Notes: generated by a model not told the origin, from the sequence alone. A stretch of 64,000 nt of DNA from Arthrobacter sp. Y-9 (GCF_029690065.1 NZ_CP121463.1:2666001-2730000); one strand, 5' to 3'; positions 31,267 through 41,093 are shown, counted from the stretch's first letter. A program made the numbers and translations.

Positions 31267-33366
31267 TCACGCGAGCGTGACCCGAGTGGCCGTCCCGCGG
31301 ACTCCTGCGGCCGAGATCGGCACCACGGAGAACGTCCGGCCCGAAGCCAGGTCCACCGCCGGGGAGAAGAACGCGTCCCGGTGCGTCCTGCCGAGCCACG
31401 CGTCCCCCTGGAACACGTCATACGCGGTCGCGCCGCTGCCGAGGGCCCAGGTGAGTTCCACGTCCGTGCCGCCACCGACCGTCCGGACCGCCAGGCCACG
31501 CACCGCCGCGGGCGCCGTCGTGGCCCCCGACTCGCGGAAGGACAGGCGTCCGAGCCGTCCGGCGCCGCTGATCCGCAGCGAGAGCCGCACGACGGCGTCG
31601 CGGTCGGCCGGGATGACGCCGCGGTGCGGCGCCCACGGGGCTGACGGGCCGCCGTCGCGCGTGAGAGGCCGCCACTCGATGCGGCCCGGCTTCGACCGGC
31701 GGGTGACCCCGACTTCCAGGGTCAGACCGGGGCTCGCGACCACCTCCACCTGCACCGCACGGCTCTGGCGGAGGTCGGTCTTGAAGAGGTGCAGCACGCC
31801 CGTGCCGGAGACGGAGAGGCTGTGGCCGCTGTCGTAGGAGGCGGTCTCATCCAGCGCGACGGCGAGCCGGCCCTCGGTCCAGTACTGCCAGCTGAGCGAG
31901 GGGTCGGCGATGCCCTGGCTGTCCCAGCCCCGCGAGCTGACCGCCCGTCCCCCGACACTGAACGACGACCCGACGCCCACGTTGAACGAGTGCACGATCG
32001 GCAGCGCACCGTACGGCGAGCGCTCGACCACGGAATGGGCGATGCCGTCCCATTGCCGGTAGTTCAGCACGTCGCTGCGGTATGGAGGCTTGCGCGGCTC
32101 CAGCCGGCCCGATTCCGCCGGATTCCCGGTGGGCCCGGACCAGAACTTCTGCTCCAGATCGCGGTACCGCGCACGGCCCTCCGGGTCATGGACCTCGCCA
32201 CGGTGAGCGGCGTCCAGCCAGAACTCGCTGTCCACGAAGAGCGCGACCGAGAGCGGTCCGGGCTTCCCCGGCGCCGCCAGGTCCCCGAAGCACTCCATCG
32301 GACGGAAGCCGCCCTTCTGGTGCTCCACCCCGGCGAAACCGACCTCGCGGGGGTCGAAGCCGGCGGCCTTGACGGCGGCCGCGCTGTTCCGCAGGCCCGG
32401 ATCCACGCGCGGCCAGTCGTAGTTGATGAAGATGGAGTCGACGGCGCGGTCCCCCGGCGTGCCGAGCGAGGGCAGGTTCCGGGCGTTGAGTTCGTTCTGA
32501 TAGTCCAGGACTCCGCTGTCCGGCAGCACCGCATCGTAGTACTGCAGATAGAAGTCCGGGTCGATCGACTTGATGTACCGGAAGAGCTCGAACAGCTTGC
32601 CCACCTGAGCCTTGGTGATCGAGGCCTCCTGGTTGATGAAGAGCCCGTCGAAACCGAAGTACTGCTTCAGCTCCACGATCTTGTCCCCCACCGGGAATCC
32701 GCCGTCGGCGCGCTGCACGAGGAACTCATCGAACGCCGTGGTGCTGCGGGGCCAGAACCAGCCGCCGATGGCACGGGCGCCGTTCTTGTGCGCGGCTTCG
32801 GTCCATCCGGGGTTCGGGATGTCGATGACGCCGTAGTCACGGCCCGGGGCGGACGGGTTCTTCACCACGTCATCCGGCACGGAGGCGAGCACCTGTCCGT
32901 GCCAGGTCCCCCAGATGTCGATGTACGGCCAGTACCGCTGCGTGTACACATACGGTTCCTGGCCGATCGCCTGGTTCCGCCCTTCGTAGACCGAACCGGC
33001 GTCGTCGATGGTCAGGGTGGACAGCTGGACGGCCGGGTCGAGGTCGGGGTGGGCCTGCGTCGGCGCGAACGGCGCGATGCGTTCGGCCCGCGGCAGGAGA
33101 CACCGCAGATGCCGGCCCCACGGGGTGGTCGCGGGGTCGAAGTCGAGCAGGTCCCGGGGATTCCACCCGAAGGTGGACGGCCCGGCCGGGATGCCGCCGC
33201 TGCCCGGCACGGGGACGCCGGCCGGCGCCATGACGGGATGCACTCCCGCCGAGGCGCCGCCGGCAGCCGAGGCCGCGGGGGCCGTGGCGAGGCCGAGCAC
33301 TCCGGCCAGGCCCGCTCCGCCCACGGTGAGGAAGGTTCGCCTGCTGGTCATGCTGGAACTGGACAT
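31267..33366 (-). CDS. Secreted endo-beta-N-acetylglucosaminidase, GH85
   Basis: 699 residues. A Tat signal (SRRTFLTVGGAGLAG with AxA cleavage near residue 34) exports a folded enzyme. The GH85 catalytic region has YVYTQRYWPYIDIWGTW and the catalytic pair Asn245/Glu247 in FDGLFINQEA. C-terminal beta-rich modules (about 520-699) include a fibronectin-like domain. ENGases cleave between the two GlcNAc residues of N-glycans, as in Arthrobacter Endo-A. No transporter gene adjoins it. A LacI-like palindrome and -10 box lie upstream. Confidence 0.92.
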   Translation of the reverse strand: MSSSSMTSRRTFLTVGGAGLAGVLGLATAPAASAAGGASAGVHPVMAPAGVPVPGSGGIPAGPSTFGWNPRDLLDFDPATTPWGRHLRCLLPRAERIAPFAPTQAHPDLDPAVQLSTLTIDDAGSVYEGRNQAIGQEPYVYTQRYWPYIDIWGTWHGQVLASVPDDVVKNPSAPGRDYGVIDIPNPGWTEAAHKNGARAIGGWFWPRSTTAFDEFLVQRADGGFPVGDKIVELKQYFGFDGLFINQEASITKAQVGKLFELFRYIKSIDPDFYLQYYDAVLPDSGVLDYQNELNARNLPSLGTPGDRAVDSIFINYDWPRVDPGLRNSAAAVKAAGFDPREVGFAGVEHQKGGFRPMECFGDLAAPGKPGPLSVALFVDSEFWLDAAHRGEVHDPEGRARYRDLEQKFWSGPTGNPAESGRLEPRKPPYRSDVLNYRQWDGIAHSVVERSPYGALPIVHSFNVGVGSSFSVGGRAVSSRGWDSQGIADPSLSWQYWTEGRLAVALDETASYDSGHSLSVSGTGVLHLFKTDLRQSRAVQVEVVASPGLTLEVGVTRRSKPGRIEWRPLTRDGGPSAPWAPHRGVIPADRDAVVRLSLRISGAGRLGRLSFRESGATTAPAAVRGLAVRTVGGGTDVELTWALGSGATAYDVFQGDAWLGRTHRDAFFSPAVDLASGRTFSVVPISAAGVRGTATRVTLA

Positions 33367-33388
33367 TCAGATACCGCCCTTCAGGTCG

Positions 33389-33435
33389 CTGGCGGCGCAG
33401 CGCTGCGCCGCTGCCAGGAACTATAACGGTTTAGT
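33389..33435. promoter_or_regulatory. Promoter region of GH85: operator-like palindrome and 5' hairpin
   Basis: ACTATAACGGTTTAGT (33420-33435) is a near palindrome with central CG, like LacI-type operators; TATAGT (minus strand, 33425-33420) inside it can serve as -10. A GC-rich hairpin (33389-33417) follows in the leader. Confidence 0.4.
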
Positions 33436-33502
33436 GATGCGCCGCCAAGGGGTCCGGACAGGACTGCACAGGAGCTGTGAAGGGCTTGCGGCGGGCGGCT
33501 TG

Positions 33503-34339
33503 TCAGGCCTCGCGGCGGGAGAACTCGCTCGCCTCGCGGACGAGCTCCGCGTCCGGACGCACCCCGGTGTACAGCACGAACTGCTCCTCCGCCTGGATCG
33601 ACGCCACTTCGGCGCCCGTGATCACGGGCTTGCCGGCGGCGCGGGCGGCCTTCAGCAGAGGAGTCTCGGACGGCATGGCGACGACGTCGAACACCAGCTC
33701 GGCCGCCTCGATCGCCGACTGCGGGAAGGACAGCGCGTCCTCCTCGGCGCCGCGCATGCCGAGCGGAGTGACATTGACCAGCACCTGGGCCTGCGACCCG
33801 TCCGCGAGGTGGCCGCCGTCGTCGTCGGCCTGCCAGGCGAAGCCGTACAGCCCAGCGAGGGCGCGGCCCTTCTCCTCGTTGCGCGCGACGACGGTGACGT
33901 TGCGGAAGCCGGCATCCCGGAAGGCGGCGACCACGGCCTTCGCCATGCCGCCGGAGCCGCGGAGCATGACGGACAGCCCGCTGTCGACCCGATTCTCGGC
34001 GAGGAGGCGCTCCACGGCCTGGTAGTCGGTGTTGTAGGCGGTCAGGACGCCGTCGTCATTGACGATCGTGTTGACCGAGTCGATCGCGGCGGCCGACGGC
34101 GCCAGGTGATCCACCAGCGGGATCACGGCCTCCTTGTACGGCATGGACACGGCGGCGCCACGGATCGGCAGGCCGCGGACACCCTGCACCGCGGCGGCCA
34201 GATCGGCCGGGGCGAAGGCCTTGTAGACGAAGTTCAGCCCGAGCTTCTCGTAGAGGTAGTTGTGGAAACGGGTCCCGATGTTGCTGGGCCGCGCCGCGAG
34301 GGAGATGCAGAGGGTCATGTCCTTGTTCAAGATCGCCAT
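33503..34339 (-). CDS. Shikimate dehydrogenase-like protein (AroE family)
   Basis: 278 residues from ATG 34339; the frame allows GTG 34357, but that lies inside the L36 terminator hairpin. The family patterns are RFHNYLYEKLGLNFVYKAF, SMPYKEAVIP (substrate Lys), ASVNT-like IDSVNTIVNDDG, NTDYQAV and the NADP loop RGSGGMAKAVVAAF (G-S-G-G-M replacing GAGG). It probably reduces a shikimate-like or quinate-like substrate; a true aroE elsewhere would make this a paralogue. It lies downstream of the L36 gene. A TTTAAT box sits 6 nt before the ATG. Confidence 0.82.
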   Translation of the reverse strand: MAILNKDMTLCISLAARPSNIGTRFHNYLYEKLGLNFVYKAFAPADLAAAVQGVRGLPIRGAAVSMPYKEAVIPLVDHLAPSAAAIDSVNTIVNDDGVLTAYNTDYQAVERLLAENRVDSGLSVMLRGSGGMAKAVVAAFRDAGFRNVTVVARNEEKGRALAGLYGFAWQADDDGGHLADGSQAQVLVNVTPLGMRGAEEDALSFPQSAIEAAELVFDVVAMPSETPLLKAARAAGKPVITGAEVASIQAEEQFVLYTGVRPDAELVREASEFSRREA

Positions 34340-34356
34340 GCGCTCATTAAACTGCA

Positions 34357-34387
34357 CGGCCCGGCGTCCGTGGACGCCGGGCCGTGG
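34357..34387 (-). terminator. Terminator after the L36 paralogue
   Basis: ACGGCCCGGCGTCC paired with GGACGCCGGGCCGT around GT, just after the L36 stop. Confidence 0.75.
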
Positions 34388-34392
34388 CGGAG

Positions 34393-34515
34393 TCAGCCCT
34401 GCCGGGCCTTGAACCGCGGATTCTTCTTGTTGATCACAAACGTCCTGCCGCGCCGCCGGACCACCTGGGCTCCGGGGACCTTCTTCAGGGCGCGCAGCGA
34501 ATTGCGGACTTTCAT
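34393..34515 (-). CDS. rpmJ: Ribosomal protein L36, zinc-free (Cys-less) paralogue
   Basis: 40 residues starting [20 protein letters not shown] and ending [10 protein letters not shown]. It contains no cysteine, so it is the C-minus form that replaces zinc-binding L36 when zinc is scarce. The start is ATG 34515 with AAAGGA upstream. It lies 49 nt downstream of the CobW-like gene, behind one Zur box, giving a textbook zinc-starvation unit. The normal Cys-containing L36 is not in this window. Confidence 0.93.
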   Translation of the reverse strand: MKVRNSLRALKKVPGAQVVRRRGRTFVINKKNPRFKARQG

Positions 34516-34564
34516 GGCTGTTCCTTTCGGGATGGGGATGGTGGAAGCGTGGGGCCCGCCGCGG

Positions 34565-35782
34565 TCACAGGCCGGGCCAGGCCGTCGGATCGCGGTCCGG
34601 CAGACCGAACGGGTCGGGGAAGCGCGCGGGGTTGAGGGCCAGCTCGGCGTCAGTGAGCTGGCAGGAATCGAGCAGCCGCGCGACCGCCGCCGGGTCGATG
34701 TCCTCGACACGCCCCGTCACGGCGACGACGGCGGCCTCCGCCGTGAGCGGACCCCCTCCCCAGCGCGTGGGGAACGGCTCCGGGCGGGCGCCGGGCGCGG
34801 GCCTCTCGGCCAGTTCCATCCACACCCGAGGCCCGACGCCCTGAAGCGCCACGCTCCGGTAGCCGGACGACGCCAGACGGAGCGTGCCCCGCAGCCAGTG
34901 CGCCCCCTGGGCCAGCTCCGGGAGGTTCAGATGCAGGCGGAGCGGATGCAGAGGCCGGGCGAGACGGTGCACCACGGTGCGGAACGCTCCCGGGCCATCG
35001 GCCGGGTCCTGCTCCCGAGGAGCCAGCACCGCCCCCGGGCGCGAGCGGGTCAGCGCCTCCGCCCTGTCGTGGCATCCGGGCCGGAACTCGTCTCCGGCGC
35101 CCAGCACCGCGGCATGGGGCGCCAGGTGCCCCAGGAGGCGCACGCCCTCGGTCCACGACGGTCCGGGGAATGCCGGCGCCGAGGGAGCATCGGCGCCGCG
35201 GTCGGCGTCGGCGTCCGCAGCAAGGTTCGAGGCGGCGTCCACGGCGAGGTCCGTGGCGAGGGAGGCCGACAGCCCGGGAACGGTCAGCACGGTGTCGCCG
35301 AGCACGAACTCGCCCACCAGGAACTCGCCGCTCACGCGGTCGTCCGCGGGCATCGGGGTGAACCCCGCGTCATGCAGGGTCCGCGGATCCCAGATCTGAT
35401 CGTCGAGTTCGGACGGGTCCACGGCCACGAGGAGGTTGTCGATCACCAGATCCTCGGGCCCGTTGATCCGCAGCTCCTCCAGCACCTGACCCGCGGCCAC
35501 CCCGGGCGGAAGGCCGAGCACCAGATGGGGACAGCCCGCGCGGGCGAACTCCCGCACGGTCGGCACGACGTCGAGGCGGACGGTGCAGGCCAGGCAGCCG
35601 TGTTCCAGGAGCTTCTCCTGGCGGTCGATGATCCGGTCGCGGAAGTGCACCCGGCGCAGGACGCGGGAGTCGGGAAGCAGGTCATGGAGCACGAGCACCG
35701 AATCGCGGTGACCTCGGCCCACGAGCTTCACGGCCTCCGCGCGGCAGTGGCTGTCCAGGGAGCTGACCATGGTGAGATGCAT
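34565..35782 (-). CDS. CobW/COG0523-like protein with degenerate P-loop
   Basis: 405 residues. It aligns with CobW-type metallochaperones from the GCLACTVR element (residues about 62-69, CobW metal-site region) and the C-terminal CobW_C-like strands. The expected N-terminal GxxGxGKT loop is missing: the start reads [20 protein letters not shown]. An acidic/Ala-rich linker lies near 185-205. The family moves zinc under starvation and is often Zur-controlled, as the box 15 bp upstream indicates. GTP hydrolysis is doubtful. Upstream gene of the zinc-free L36. Confidence 0.8.
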   Translation of the reverse strand: MHLTMVSSLDSHCRAEAVKLVGRGHRDSVLVLHDLLPDSRVLRRVHFRDRIIDRQEKLLEHGCLACTVRLDVVPTVREFARAGCPHLVLGLPPGVAAGQVLEELRINGPEDLVIDNLLVAVDPSELDDQIWDPRTLHDAGFTPMPADDRVSGEFLVGEFVLGDTVLTVPGLSASLATDLAVDAASNLAADADADRGADAPSAPAFPGPSWTEGVRLLGHLAPHAAVLGAGDEFRPGCHDRAEALTRSRPGAVLAPREQDPADGPGAFRTVVHRLARPLHPLRLHLNLPELAQGAHWLRGTLRLASSGYRSVALQGVGPRVWMELAERPAPGARPEPFPTRWGGGPLTAEAAVVAVTGRVEDIDPAAVARLLDSCQLTDAELALNPARFPDPFGLPDRDPTAWPGL

Positions 35783-35796
35783 GGAGAGAGCTTATA

Positions 35797-35811
35797 TGAG
35801 AATGATTCTCA
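35797..35811. promoter_or_regulatory. Zur box
   Basis: TGAGAAT-G-ATTCTCA, a perfect 7-1-7 inverted repeat matching actinobacterial Zur sites, 15 bp before the CobW-like start codon. Confidence 0.9.
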
Positions 35812-36001
35812 TTATCAATTCGAGGGGCGGTCCTGTCCCCCGGCGACGCGCGGCGTCATGTGTCAGCGCGTGACGCATCTCCCGCTGTCACGCAGGATTC
35901 ACCAGCTCGGCCGAGGCCCCTCGCATATTAGACTTACGCAAGCATCGGCAAGGTCTCCTGACCGCCACTCAGAGGAAGCCGAGCAAGAAGGAGGGGACCA
36001 G

Positions 36002-37156
36002 GTGCAGATCGACTTCGCAGACTCGGAGCAGTCCACACTCGGCATTGAATGGGAGCTCGCTCTCGTCGACGGCCACACCGGAGAGCTCGCGTCCGTGGCC
36101 CAGGAAGTCCTGGACCAGGTCACCGCGAACCACCCCGGGCTCCAGGATGGCGAAGAACACCCGCACATCAAACAGGAACTCCTCCTGAACACCGTGGAAC
36201 TCGTCACCGGCGTGCACCACACCGTGTCCGAGGCCAAGGCCGATCTGCAGCGCTCCCTCGACGCGGTCCGCGAAGTCACCGACCCCATGGACGTCGAAGT
36301 CTTCTGCGCCGGCAGTCACCCCTTCAGCCCGCCGCAGCTCCAGCCCGTCACGGACAAGGAGCGCTATGCCAAGCTGATCGACCGCACCCAGTGGTGGGGC
36401 CGCCAGATGGTGATCTACGGCGTCCACGTGCATGTCGGCCTCGATCACCGCAACAAGGCGCTTCCCGTCATGGACGCGCTGCTGAACTACATGCCGCACT
36501 TCCAGGCGCTCTCCGCCTCGAGCCCGTACTGGGGCGCGGAAGACACCGGCTACGCCTCCCAGCGGGCCCTCATGTTCCAGCAGCTTCCCACCGCGGGCCT
36601 GCCGTTCACCTTCCAGTCCTGGGGGCAGTACGAGGACTACGTCTACGACATGTTCACCACCGGGGTGATCGACACCGGCAGCGAGATCCGCTGGGACATC
36701 CGCCCCGTGCCCGCTCTCGGCACCATCGAGATGCGGGTCTGCGACGGGCTCGCCACCCTCGAAGAGGTCGGCGCCATCGCCGCGCTGACCCAGTGCCTGG
36801 TCGAGGAGGCATCCCAGCAGCTCGATGCCGGCTGGGCCATCCCCACCATGCCGCGCTGGTTCCTCAAGGAGAACAAGTGGCGTGCGGCCCGCTACGGCCT
36901 GGACGCCATCATCATTCTGAACCGGGCCGGCGACGAACTCCTGGTCACCGACCACCTGCGCAACAACGTGCTGAACCGCCTCGAGCCCATCGCGGCCAAG
37001 CTCGGCTGCTCCGAGGAACTCGCCCACGTGGACAAGATCATCGAGCGGGGCGCCGGCTACCAGCGGCAGCGCAAAGTGGCGGCAGCGAACGACGGCGACC
37101 TGCACGCCGTCGTGCTCGACCTCATTCAGCAGATGCGCAAGGGCCCCGACGCCTGA
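36002..37156 (+). CDS. Glutamate-cysteine ligase-like carboxylate-amine ligase (GCS2/YbdK type)
   Basis: 384 residues. GTG 36002 has AAGGAGGGG upstream; longer readings to 33008 are artefacts of high GC. Recognisable stretches are LGIEWELALVD, the metal-binding LLLNTVELVTGV, GVHVHVG, and DIRPVPALGTIEMRVCD. GCS2 members join glutamate to cysteine or a related amine. In a mycothiol-making actinobacterium glutathione is unlikely, so the physiological product is uncertain. It stands alone, downstream of the Zur unit but in the opposite direction. Confidence 0.88.
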   Translation: MQIDFADSEQSTLGIEWELALVDGHTGELASVAQEVLDQVTANHPGLQDGEEHPHIKQELLLNTVELVTGVHHTVSEAKADLQRSLDAVREVTDPMDVEVFCAGSHPFSPPQLQPVTDKERYAKLIDRTQWWGRQMVIYGVHVHVGLDHRNKALPVMDALLNYMPHFQALSASSPYWGAEDTGYASQRALMFQQLPTAGLPFTFQSWGQYEDYVYDMFTTGVIDTGSEIRWDIRPVPALGTIEMRVCDGLATLEEVGAIAALTQCLVEEASQQLDAGWAIPTMPRWFLKENKWRAARYGLDAIIILNRAGDELLVTDHLRNNVLNRLEPIAAKLGCSEELAHVDKIIERGAGYQRQRKVAAANDGDLHAVVLDLIQQMRKGPDA

Positions 37157-37292
37157 TCGCCCCTCCCCGACCCCGCGAGGGAACACGTCGTGCCCTGTCA
37201 CGGGCGTTTTCCGGGCGTGAGCTGTTCCTTCGCGACTCCTTGGCGACGGGAAAACCATTGCCGCTCCCCCGTCCCGGTGCGACGATGAGGGC

Positions 37293-37625
37293 GTGGCATA
37301 CGACGAGGAACTCGCGGCCCGGATCCGTCATCTGCTGACGGGCGCCGTGGACTTCACCGAGAAGAAGATGTTCGGCGGGCTCGCCTTCCTGGTGGGCGGC
37401 AACATGGCCGTGAGCGCGAGCGGACAGGGCGGCCTCATGCTCCGCGCCGATCCCACCGCGAGCGACGAGCTCTGCTCCCATCCCGGCGTCGAGCGCGCGG
37501 TCATGCGGGGCAGAGCCATGGACGGCTGGCTGCGCGTGGCCGATGACGTGACCCGCGACGACGACGGGCTGGCACGCTGGGTGCGCGTCGGCGTCGACTA
37601 CGCCGCGTCCCTGCCGCCGAAGTAG
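37293..37625 (+). CDS. TfoX/Sxy N-terminal domain protein
   Basis: 110 residues with the TfoX_N pattern: VDFTEKKMFGGLAFLVGGNMAVSAS, GGLMLRADP, and the closing WVRVGVDYAASLPPK. The family members are small alpha/beta proteins, related to a competence regulator but usually of unknown role alone. GTG start 37293. Convergent with the LysR gene. Confidence 0.85.
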   Translation: MAYDEELAARIRHLLTGAVDFTEKKMFGGLAFLVGGNMAVSASGQGGLMLRADPTASDELCSHPGVERAVMRGRAMDGWLRVADDVTRDDDGLARWVRVGVDYAASLPPK

Positions 37626-37635
37626 GAAGCCCTCG

Positions 37636-38535
37636 TCAGAGATCGCCCCACGACGAGGCCAGCTCCCGGAGCCGGCGGGCCACCCGCGACGCCGCCGGAG
37701 TCGGAGGCACTCCGCCCTGGCGTGCCAGATGAAGGGTGTTGAGCGGAGCCACCACCGGCTCATGAAGCACCTCGGCCTGCCCCACGCTGACGGCGGGACC
37801 GGCCAGATAGCGCGGGAGGACGGACACCCCCACGCCAGCGACGACGGCGGCCAGCACCGCCCGCAGGTCCGGAACCAGGAGCGCCACGGGGTTACCCGGC
37901 CGCTGCCCGAACTCGCTGCGCCAGTACCGACGGATGATGGGGAGTTCCTCGGAGTACGCGACAAGAGGCAGTGACGCCAGCGCCTTCAGGGGCGAGGAGC
38001 TCAAGAGCTCCGGATCCACTCGCCGTGCGATCCCCGGGGCGGCGATCAGGACGAACTCCTCATCAATGAGCGGCACGGCCTCCACCCCTGGCATCCGCGG
38101 CCGGACCGAGGACACCACCAGGTCCAGCCGACCCTCGACGAGCTCTGGAAGCAGCCCCTCCGGATGTCCGGTGGTGAATCGCAGTTGCAGGCCCGGGCCG
38201 GCCAACGATGACAGCCCGGGGACCAGCCGGGCCGCGGTGATCTCGGCAGCGGCTCCGATCCTCACCGTGCCCGTCCACCCCTCCTCATCGCTCTCCCGGA
38301 GTGCCGCCTTCACTTCGTCCAGGTGGCTTCCGAGCCGGTGGGCCAGCAGGTCGGCACGGGCGGTGGGCGTCACTCCCTGGCCGGTCCGCTGAAAGAGGCT
38401 CTCGCCCAGGTGCTCTTCGAGGCGCCGGAGGTGTCCGCTGACCGCGGGCTGGCTGAGTCCGCGTGCGGTCGCCGCAGCCGTCAGGGACCCCCTCCGGTAG
38501 ATCTCCAGGAAACTCTGCACCACATCGAGATTCAT
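37636..38535 (-). CDS. LysR family transcriptional regulator
   Basis: 299 residues. The N-terminal helix-turn-helix reads GSLTAAATARGLSQPAVSGHLRRLEEHLGESLFQR. A periplasmic-binding-like effector domain spans about 90-295. GGAAGGG precedes the ATG. It diverges from a DJ-1-type gene, the usual arrangement of a LysR protein and its target. It likely regulates that gene in response to an unknown effector. Confidence 0.93.
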   Translation of the reverse strand: MNLDVVQSFLEIYRRGSLTAAATARGLSQPAVSGHLRRLEEHLGESLFQRTGQGVTPTARADLLAHRLGSHLDEVKAALRESDEEGWTGTVRIGAAAEITAARLVPGLSSLAGPGLQLRFTTGHPEGLLPELVEGRLDLVVSSVRPRMPGVEAVPLIDEEFVLIAAPGIARRVDPELLSSSPLKALASLPLVAYSEELPIIRRYWRSEFGQRPGNPVALLVPDLRAVLAAVVAGVGVSVLPRYLAGPAVSVGQAEVLHEPVVAPLNTLHLARQGGVPPTPAASRVARRLRELASSWGDL

Positions 38536-38658
38536 TCCGCCACCCTTCCGTCATCAGAAATCTTATGGCTTGCTGACGGGTCACGGAAGAATCCCGATGG
38601 TCCATGGCTTCACTCCATAGCGGCCGATCGTCGGCCGGCTCATCGAACGGAGCTCTTC

Positions 38659-39357
38659 ATGTCAAGCATCCTCATGGTCCTCAGTGCGGCCACCGAACTC
38701 CGCCTCTCGGACGGCACCCTGCATCCCACCGGCTTCTGGGCGGAGGAGGTCGCGGAGCCTCACCGGCTCTTCAGCGAAGCCGGCCTCAAGGTCACCTTCG
38801 CGACCCCGGGAGGCGTCGCTCCCACCGTCGATCCCGCCAGCCTGTCGGCGCAGGGCGGTGTGGAGCCCGAGGCCGCCGCACGGTTCCGCGCCTATCTCGA
38901 CGGGATCGCCCCTTCACTCGAGAACCCCGTGGCACTGGAAGACACGAGCCTGGAACACATCGACGCGCTCTTTCTGCCAGGCGGCCATGCGCCCATGGCG
39001 GATCTCGTAGACCATCCCGGGTTGGGGGCGCTCCTCGCCGACGCGGACCGGGACGGCCTGCCCATCGCGGCCCTGTGCCACGGGCTGGCGGGTCTGCTGT
39101 CCGCACGGGATGGCGACGGTTTCCTCTTCGCCGGGCGTCGCCTCACCTCGTTCAGCGATGTGGAGGAGCAGCAGGGCGGCCTCGGTGAGCTCTCCCCGTT
39201 CCTGCTCGAATCCCGTCTACGGGAGAGCGGAGCCGTGGTGGCCACGGATGCCCCCTGGTCCTCGCACCTCGTGATCGACGGGAACCTGCTCACCGGACAG
39301 AACCCTCAGTCCAGCGCCGTCACCGCCAACGCGCTGATCGATCTGCTGTCCGCCTGA
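38659..39357 (+). CDS. DJ-1/PfpI family protein (class I amidotransferase-like)
   Basis: 232 residues from ATG 38659 with GGAG upstream. The nucleophile elbow AALCHGLAGL has Cys140-His141; Glu29/Glu30 in FWAEEVAEPH can supply the carboxylate. The cap region 60-100 resembles the Hsp31/glyoxalase III-type members. Such enzymes hydrate methylglyoxal or act as chaperones. It diverges from LysR, so it is probably induced by a reactive aldehyde or an unrelated small molecule. Confidence 0.87.
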   Translation: MSSILMVLSAATELRLSDGTLHPTGFWAEEVAEPHRLFSEAGLKVTFATPGGVAPTVDPASLSAQGGVEPEAAARFRAYLDGIAPSLENPVALEDTSLEHIDALFLPGGHAPMADLVDHPGLGALLADADRDGLPIAALCHGLAGLLSARDGDGFLFAGRRLTSFSDVEEQQGGLGELSPFLLESRLRESGAVVATDAPWSSHLVIDGNLLTGQNPQSSAVTANALIDLLSA

Positions 39358-39387
39358 CCGCCCCGCCCCCGCGCGGGACCTCCCCTG

Positions 39388-39448
39388 CGCGAACCGCCAG
39401 TAGGTGCCCGTATCCATGCGGAATACGGGCACCTACTGGCGGTTCGCG
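39388..39448. repeat. Family-1 palindrome, second copy
   Basis: Arms 39388-39413 and 39423-39448 pair exactly. The arm CGCGAACCGCCA..GGTGCCCGTAT matches the copy at 21700. Between convergent genes (DJ-1 and tsaD). Confidence 0.9.
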
Positions 39449-39456
39449 GGCGAAAA

Positions 39457-40554
39457 CTAGGGCAGGAGGACCGTGGACACCGGCAGCGACGAGTCCGGGG
39501 CGAAGCCGAGGCTCGACGGTTCCGCGCCGTCCATCACGAGCCGTGACGCCAGCGCCGCGACCATCGCGCCGTTGTCCGTGCACAGGCTGATCGGCGGCAC
39601 GTGCAGGCTGATCCCGTGCGACGCGCAGCGCTTGGCGGTCAGCTCGCGCAGCCGCGCGTTCGCCGCCACCCCGCCGCCGAGCAGCAGTTCCGTGATGCCG
39701 TGCTCCTTGCAGGCGAGCATCGCCTTCGCGGTCACCACGTCCACCACGGCCTCCTGGAAGCTCGCGGCGATGTCCGCCACGGGAGGCTCCTCACCGCGCG
39801 CTTCGAACTGCTCCACGCAGCGCGCGACGGCGGTCTTCAGGCCGCTGAACGACCAGTCGTAGCGGTGCGGGCCGGGTTCCTCCGCGGTGCCCATGTACTT
39901 CGGCTGGGTCAGGCCGCGCGGGAACCGGATGGCCTTCGGATCACCCTCGCGGGCCAGCCGGTCGATCACCGGTCCGCCGGGGTACCCCAGCCCGAGCAGG
40001 CGCGCCACCTTGTCGTAAGCCTCGCCCGCGGCGTCGTCGATCGTGCTGCCGAGCAGTTCGACGTCGTGGATGCTCCGCACGCGCAGCACTTCCGTGTGCC
40101 CGCCGGACACCAGGAGGGCGCCGAGGTTCTCCGGCAGCGCGGCGGAGCCTTCGGGGCCGGGTGCGAAGACCTGCTGATCGAGGAGCCCGACCGCGACGTG
40201 CGCCACGAGGTGGTTGATCGCGAAGAGCGGCTTGCCGGTGGCGACCGAGAGCGCCTTCGCGGCACTCACTCCCACCATGAGCGCGCCCGCGAGCCCCGGG
40301 CCCGCCGTCACGGCGATGCCGTCGAGCTCGTCGAGGGTGACTCCGGCCTCCGTGAGGGCCGCGTCGAGGGCGGGGACGATCGCCTCCAGGTGGGCGCGGG
40401 ACGCGATCTCGGGGATCACGCCGCCGAAGCGCACATGCTCGTCCATCGAGGAGGACACCGTGTTGCTCAGCAGCGTGCTGCCGCGCACGATCCCGACCCC
40501 GGTCTCATCGCACGAGGATTCGATGCCGAGGATCAGCGGTTCGGTTCGGTTCAT
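39457..40554 (-). CDS. tsaD: tRNA N6-adenosine threonylcarbamoyltransferase
   Basis: 365 residues. ASKHA fold with [14 protein letters not shown] at the N-terminus and the metal-binding His115 and His119 in INHLVAH. The C-terminal ATP region includes [12 protein letters not shown] and TDNGAMVA. It transfers the threonylcarbamoyl group to A37 of ANN-decoding tRNAs with TsaB and TsaE. Last gene of the alr-tsaE-tsaB-rimI-tsaD operon; its start overlaps the rimI stop (ATGA at 40551-40554). Confidence 0.97.
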   Translation of the reverse strand: MNRTEPLILGIESSCDETGVGIVRGSTLLSNTVSSSMDEHVRFGGVIPEIASRAHLEAIVPALDAALTEAGVTLDELDGIAVTAGPGLAGALMVGVSAAKALSVATGKPLFAINHLVAHVAVGLLDQQVFAPGPEGSAALPENLGALLVSGGHTEVLRVRSIHDVELLGSTIDDAAGEAYDKVARLLGLGYPGGPVIDRLAREGDPKAIRFPRGLTQPKYMGTAEEPGPHRYDWSFSGLKTAVARCVEQFEARGEEPPVADIAASFQEAVVDVVTAKAMLACKEHGITELLLGGGVAANARLRELTAKRCASHGISLHVPPISLCTDNGAMVAALASRLVMDGAEPSSLGFAPDSSLPVSTVLLP

Positions 40555-41093
40555 GGCTTGCCTCCGTCGTCCTGCACGGCGTCCGCTCCCTGTCCGGGGT
40601 CCAGCGCCCGCCGCATGATGAGCGCGTTGACCCCGCCCTTGTAGTAGTTCTTCCGCACCGCGATCTGCTCGAAACCGAATCGCTTGTAGAGCTCCTGCGC
40701 GCGGGGGTTGTCCTCCCGGACCTCGAGCAGCAAGTCATCCGCCTGTCCGTGCGCCGCCCGCTGGAGCAGCGTCCGCAGCAGCGCGGAGCCGATCCCCCGG
40801 CCTTCGAACTCCGGGATCACGGCGATGGTCTGCACATCGGCGATCGGCGGGATGCACATGAGCCCCGCATACCCCACCACCGTGCCGCCGATGGTCGCCA
40901 CGAAGTACTCACGGGTGTCCCGCTGCATCAGCTCGGCCTCGAACATGTCCAGGGGCCAGGCGTCCTCCGGGAACAGCCGTTCCTCCAGGCCGTGCACCAC
41001 CGGAAGGTCCTCCGGGGTCATCGCGCGCAGGCTGAACCCGGGATCCCGCTCATCCACCACATACCTCCGGGGCGATTCGTCGTTCCCGCTCAC
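40551..41093 (-). CDS. rimI: Ribosomal protein S18 alanine N-acetyltransferase
   Basis: 180 residues, GNAT fold. The acetyl-CoA segment reads [22 protein letters not shown], preceded by [20 protein letters not shown], and a C-terminal strand follows [13 protein letters not shown]. It acetylates the N-terminal Ala of ribosomal protein S18. Overlaps its neighbours by ATGA on both sides, within the tsa operon, as is typical. Confidence 0.93.
   Translation of the reverse strand: MSGNDESPRRYVVDERDPGFSLRAMTPEDLPVVHGLEERLFPEDAWPLDMFEAELMQRDTREYFVATIGGTVVGYAGLMCIPPIADVQTIAVIPEFEGRGIGSALLRTLLQRAAHGQADDLLLEVREDNPRAQELYKRFGFEQIAVRKNYYKGGVNALIMRRALDPGQGADAVQDDGGKP

Noticed and set aside
33008-37156. 1382-residue plus-strand reading
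   Set aside because: It runs through the GH85, AroE-like and CobW-like genes on the other strand and only its last 384 residues (GCS2 ligase) are real.
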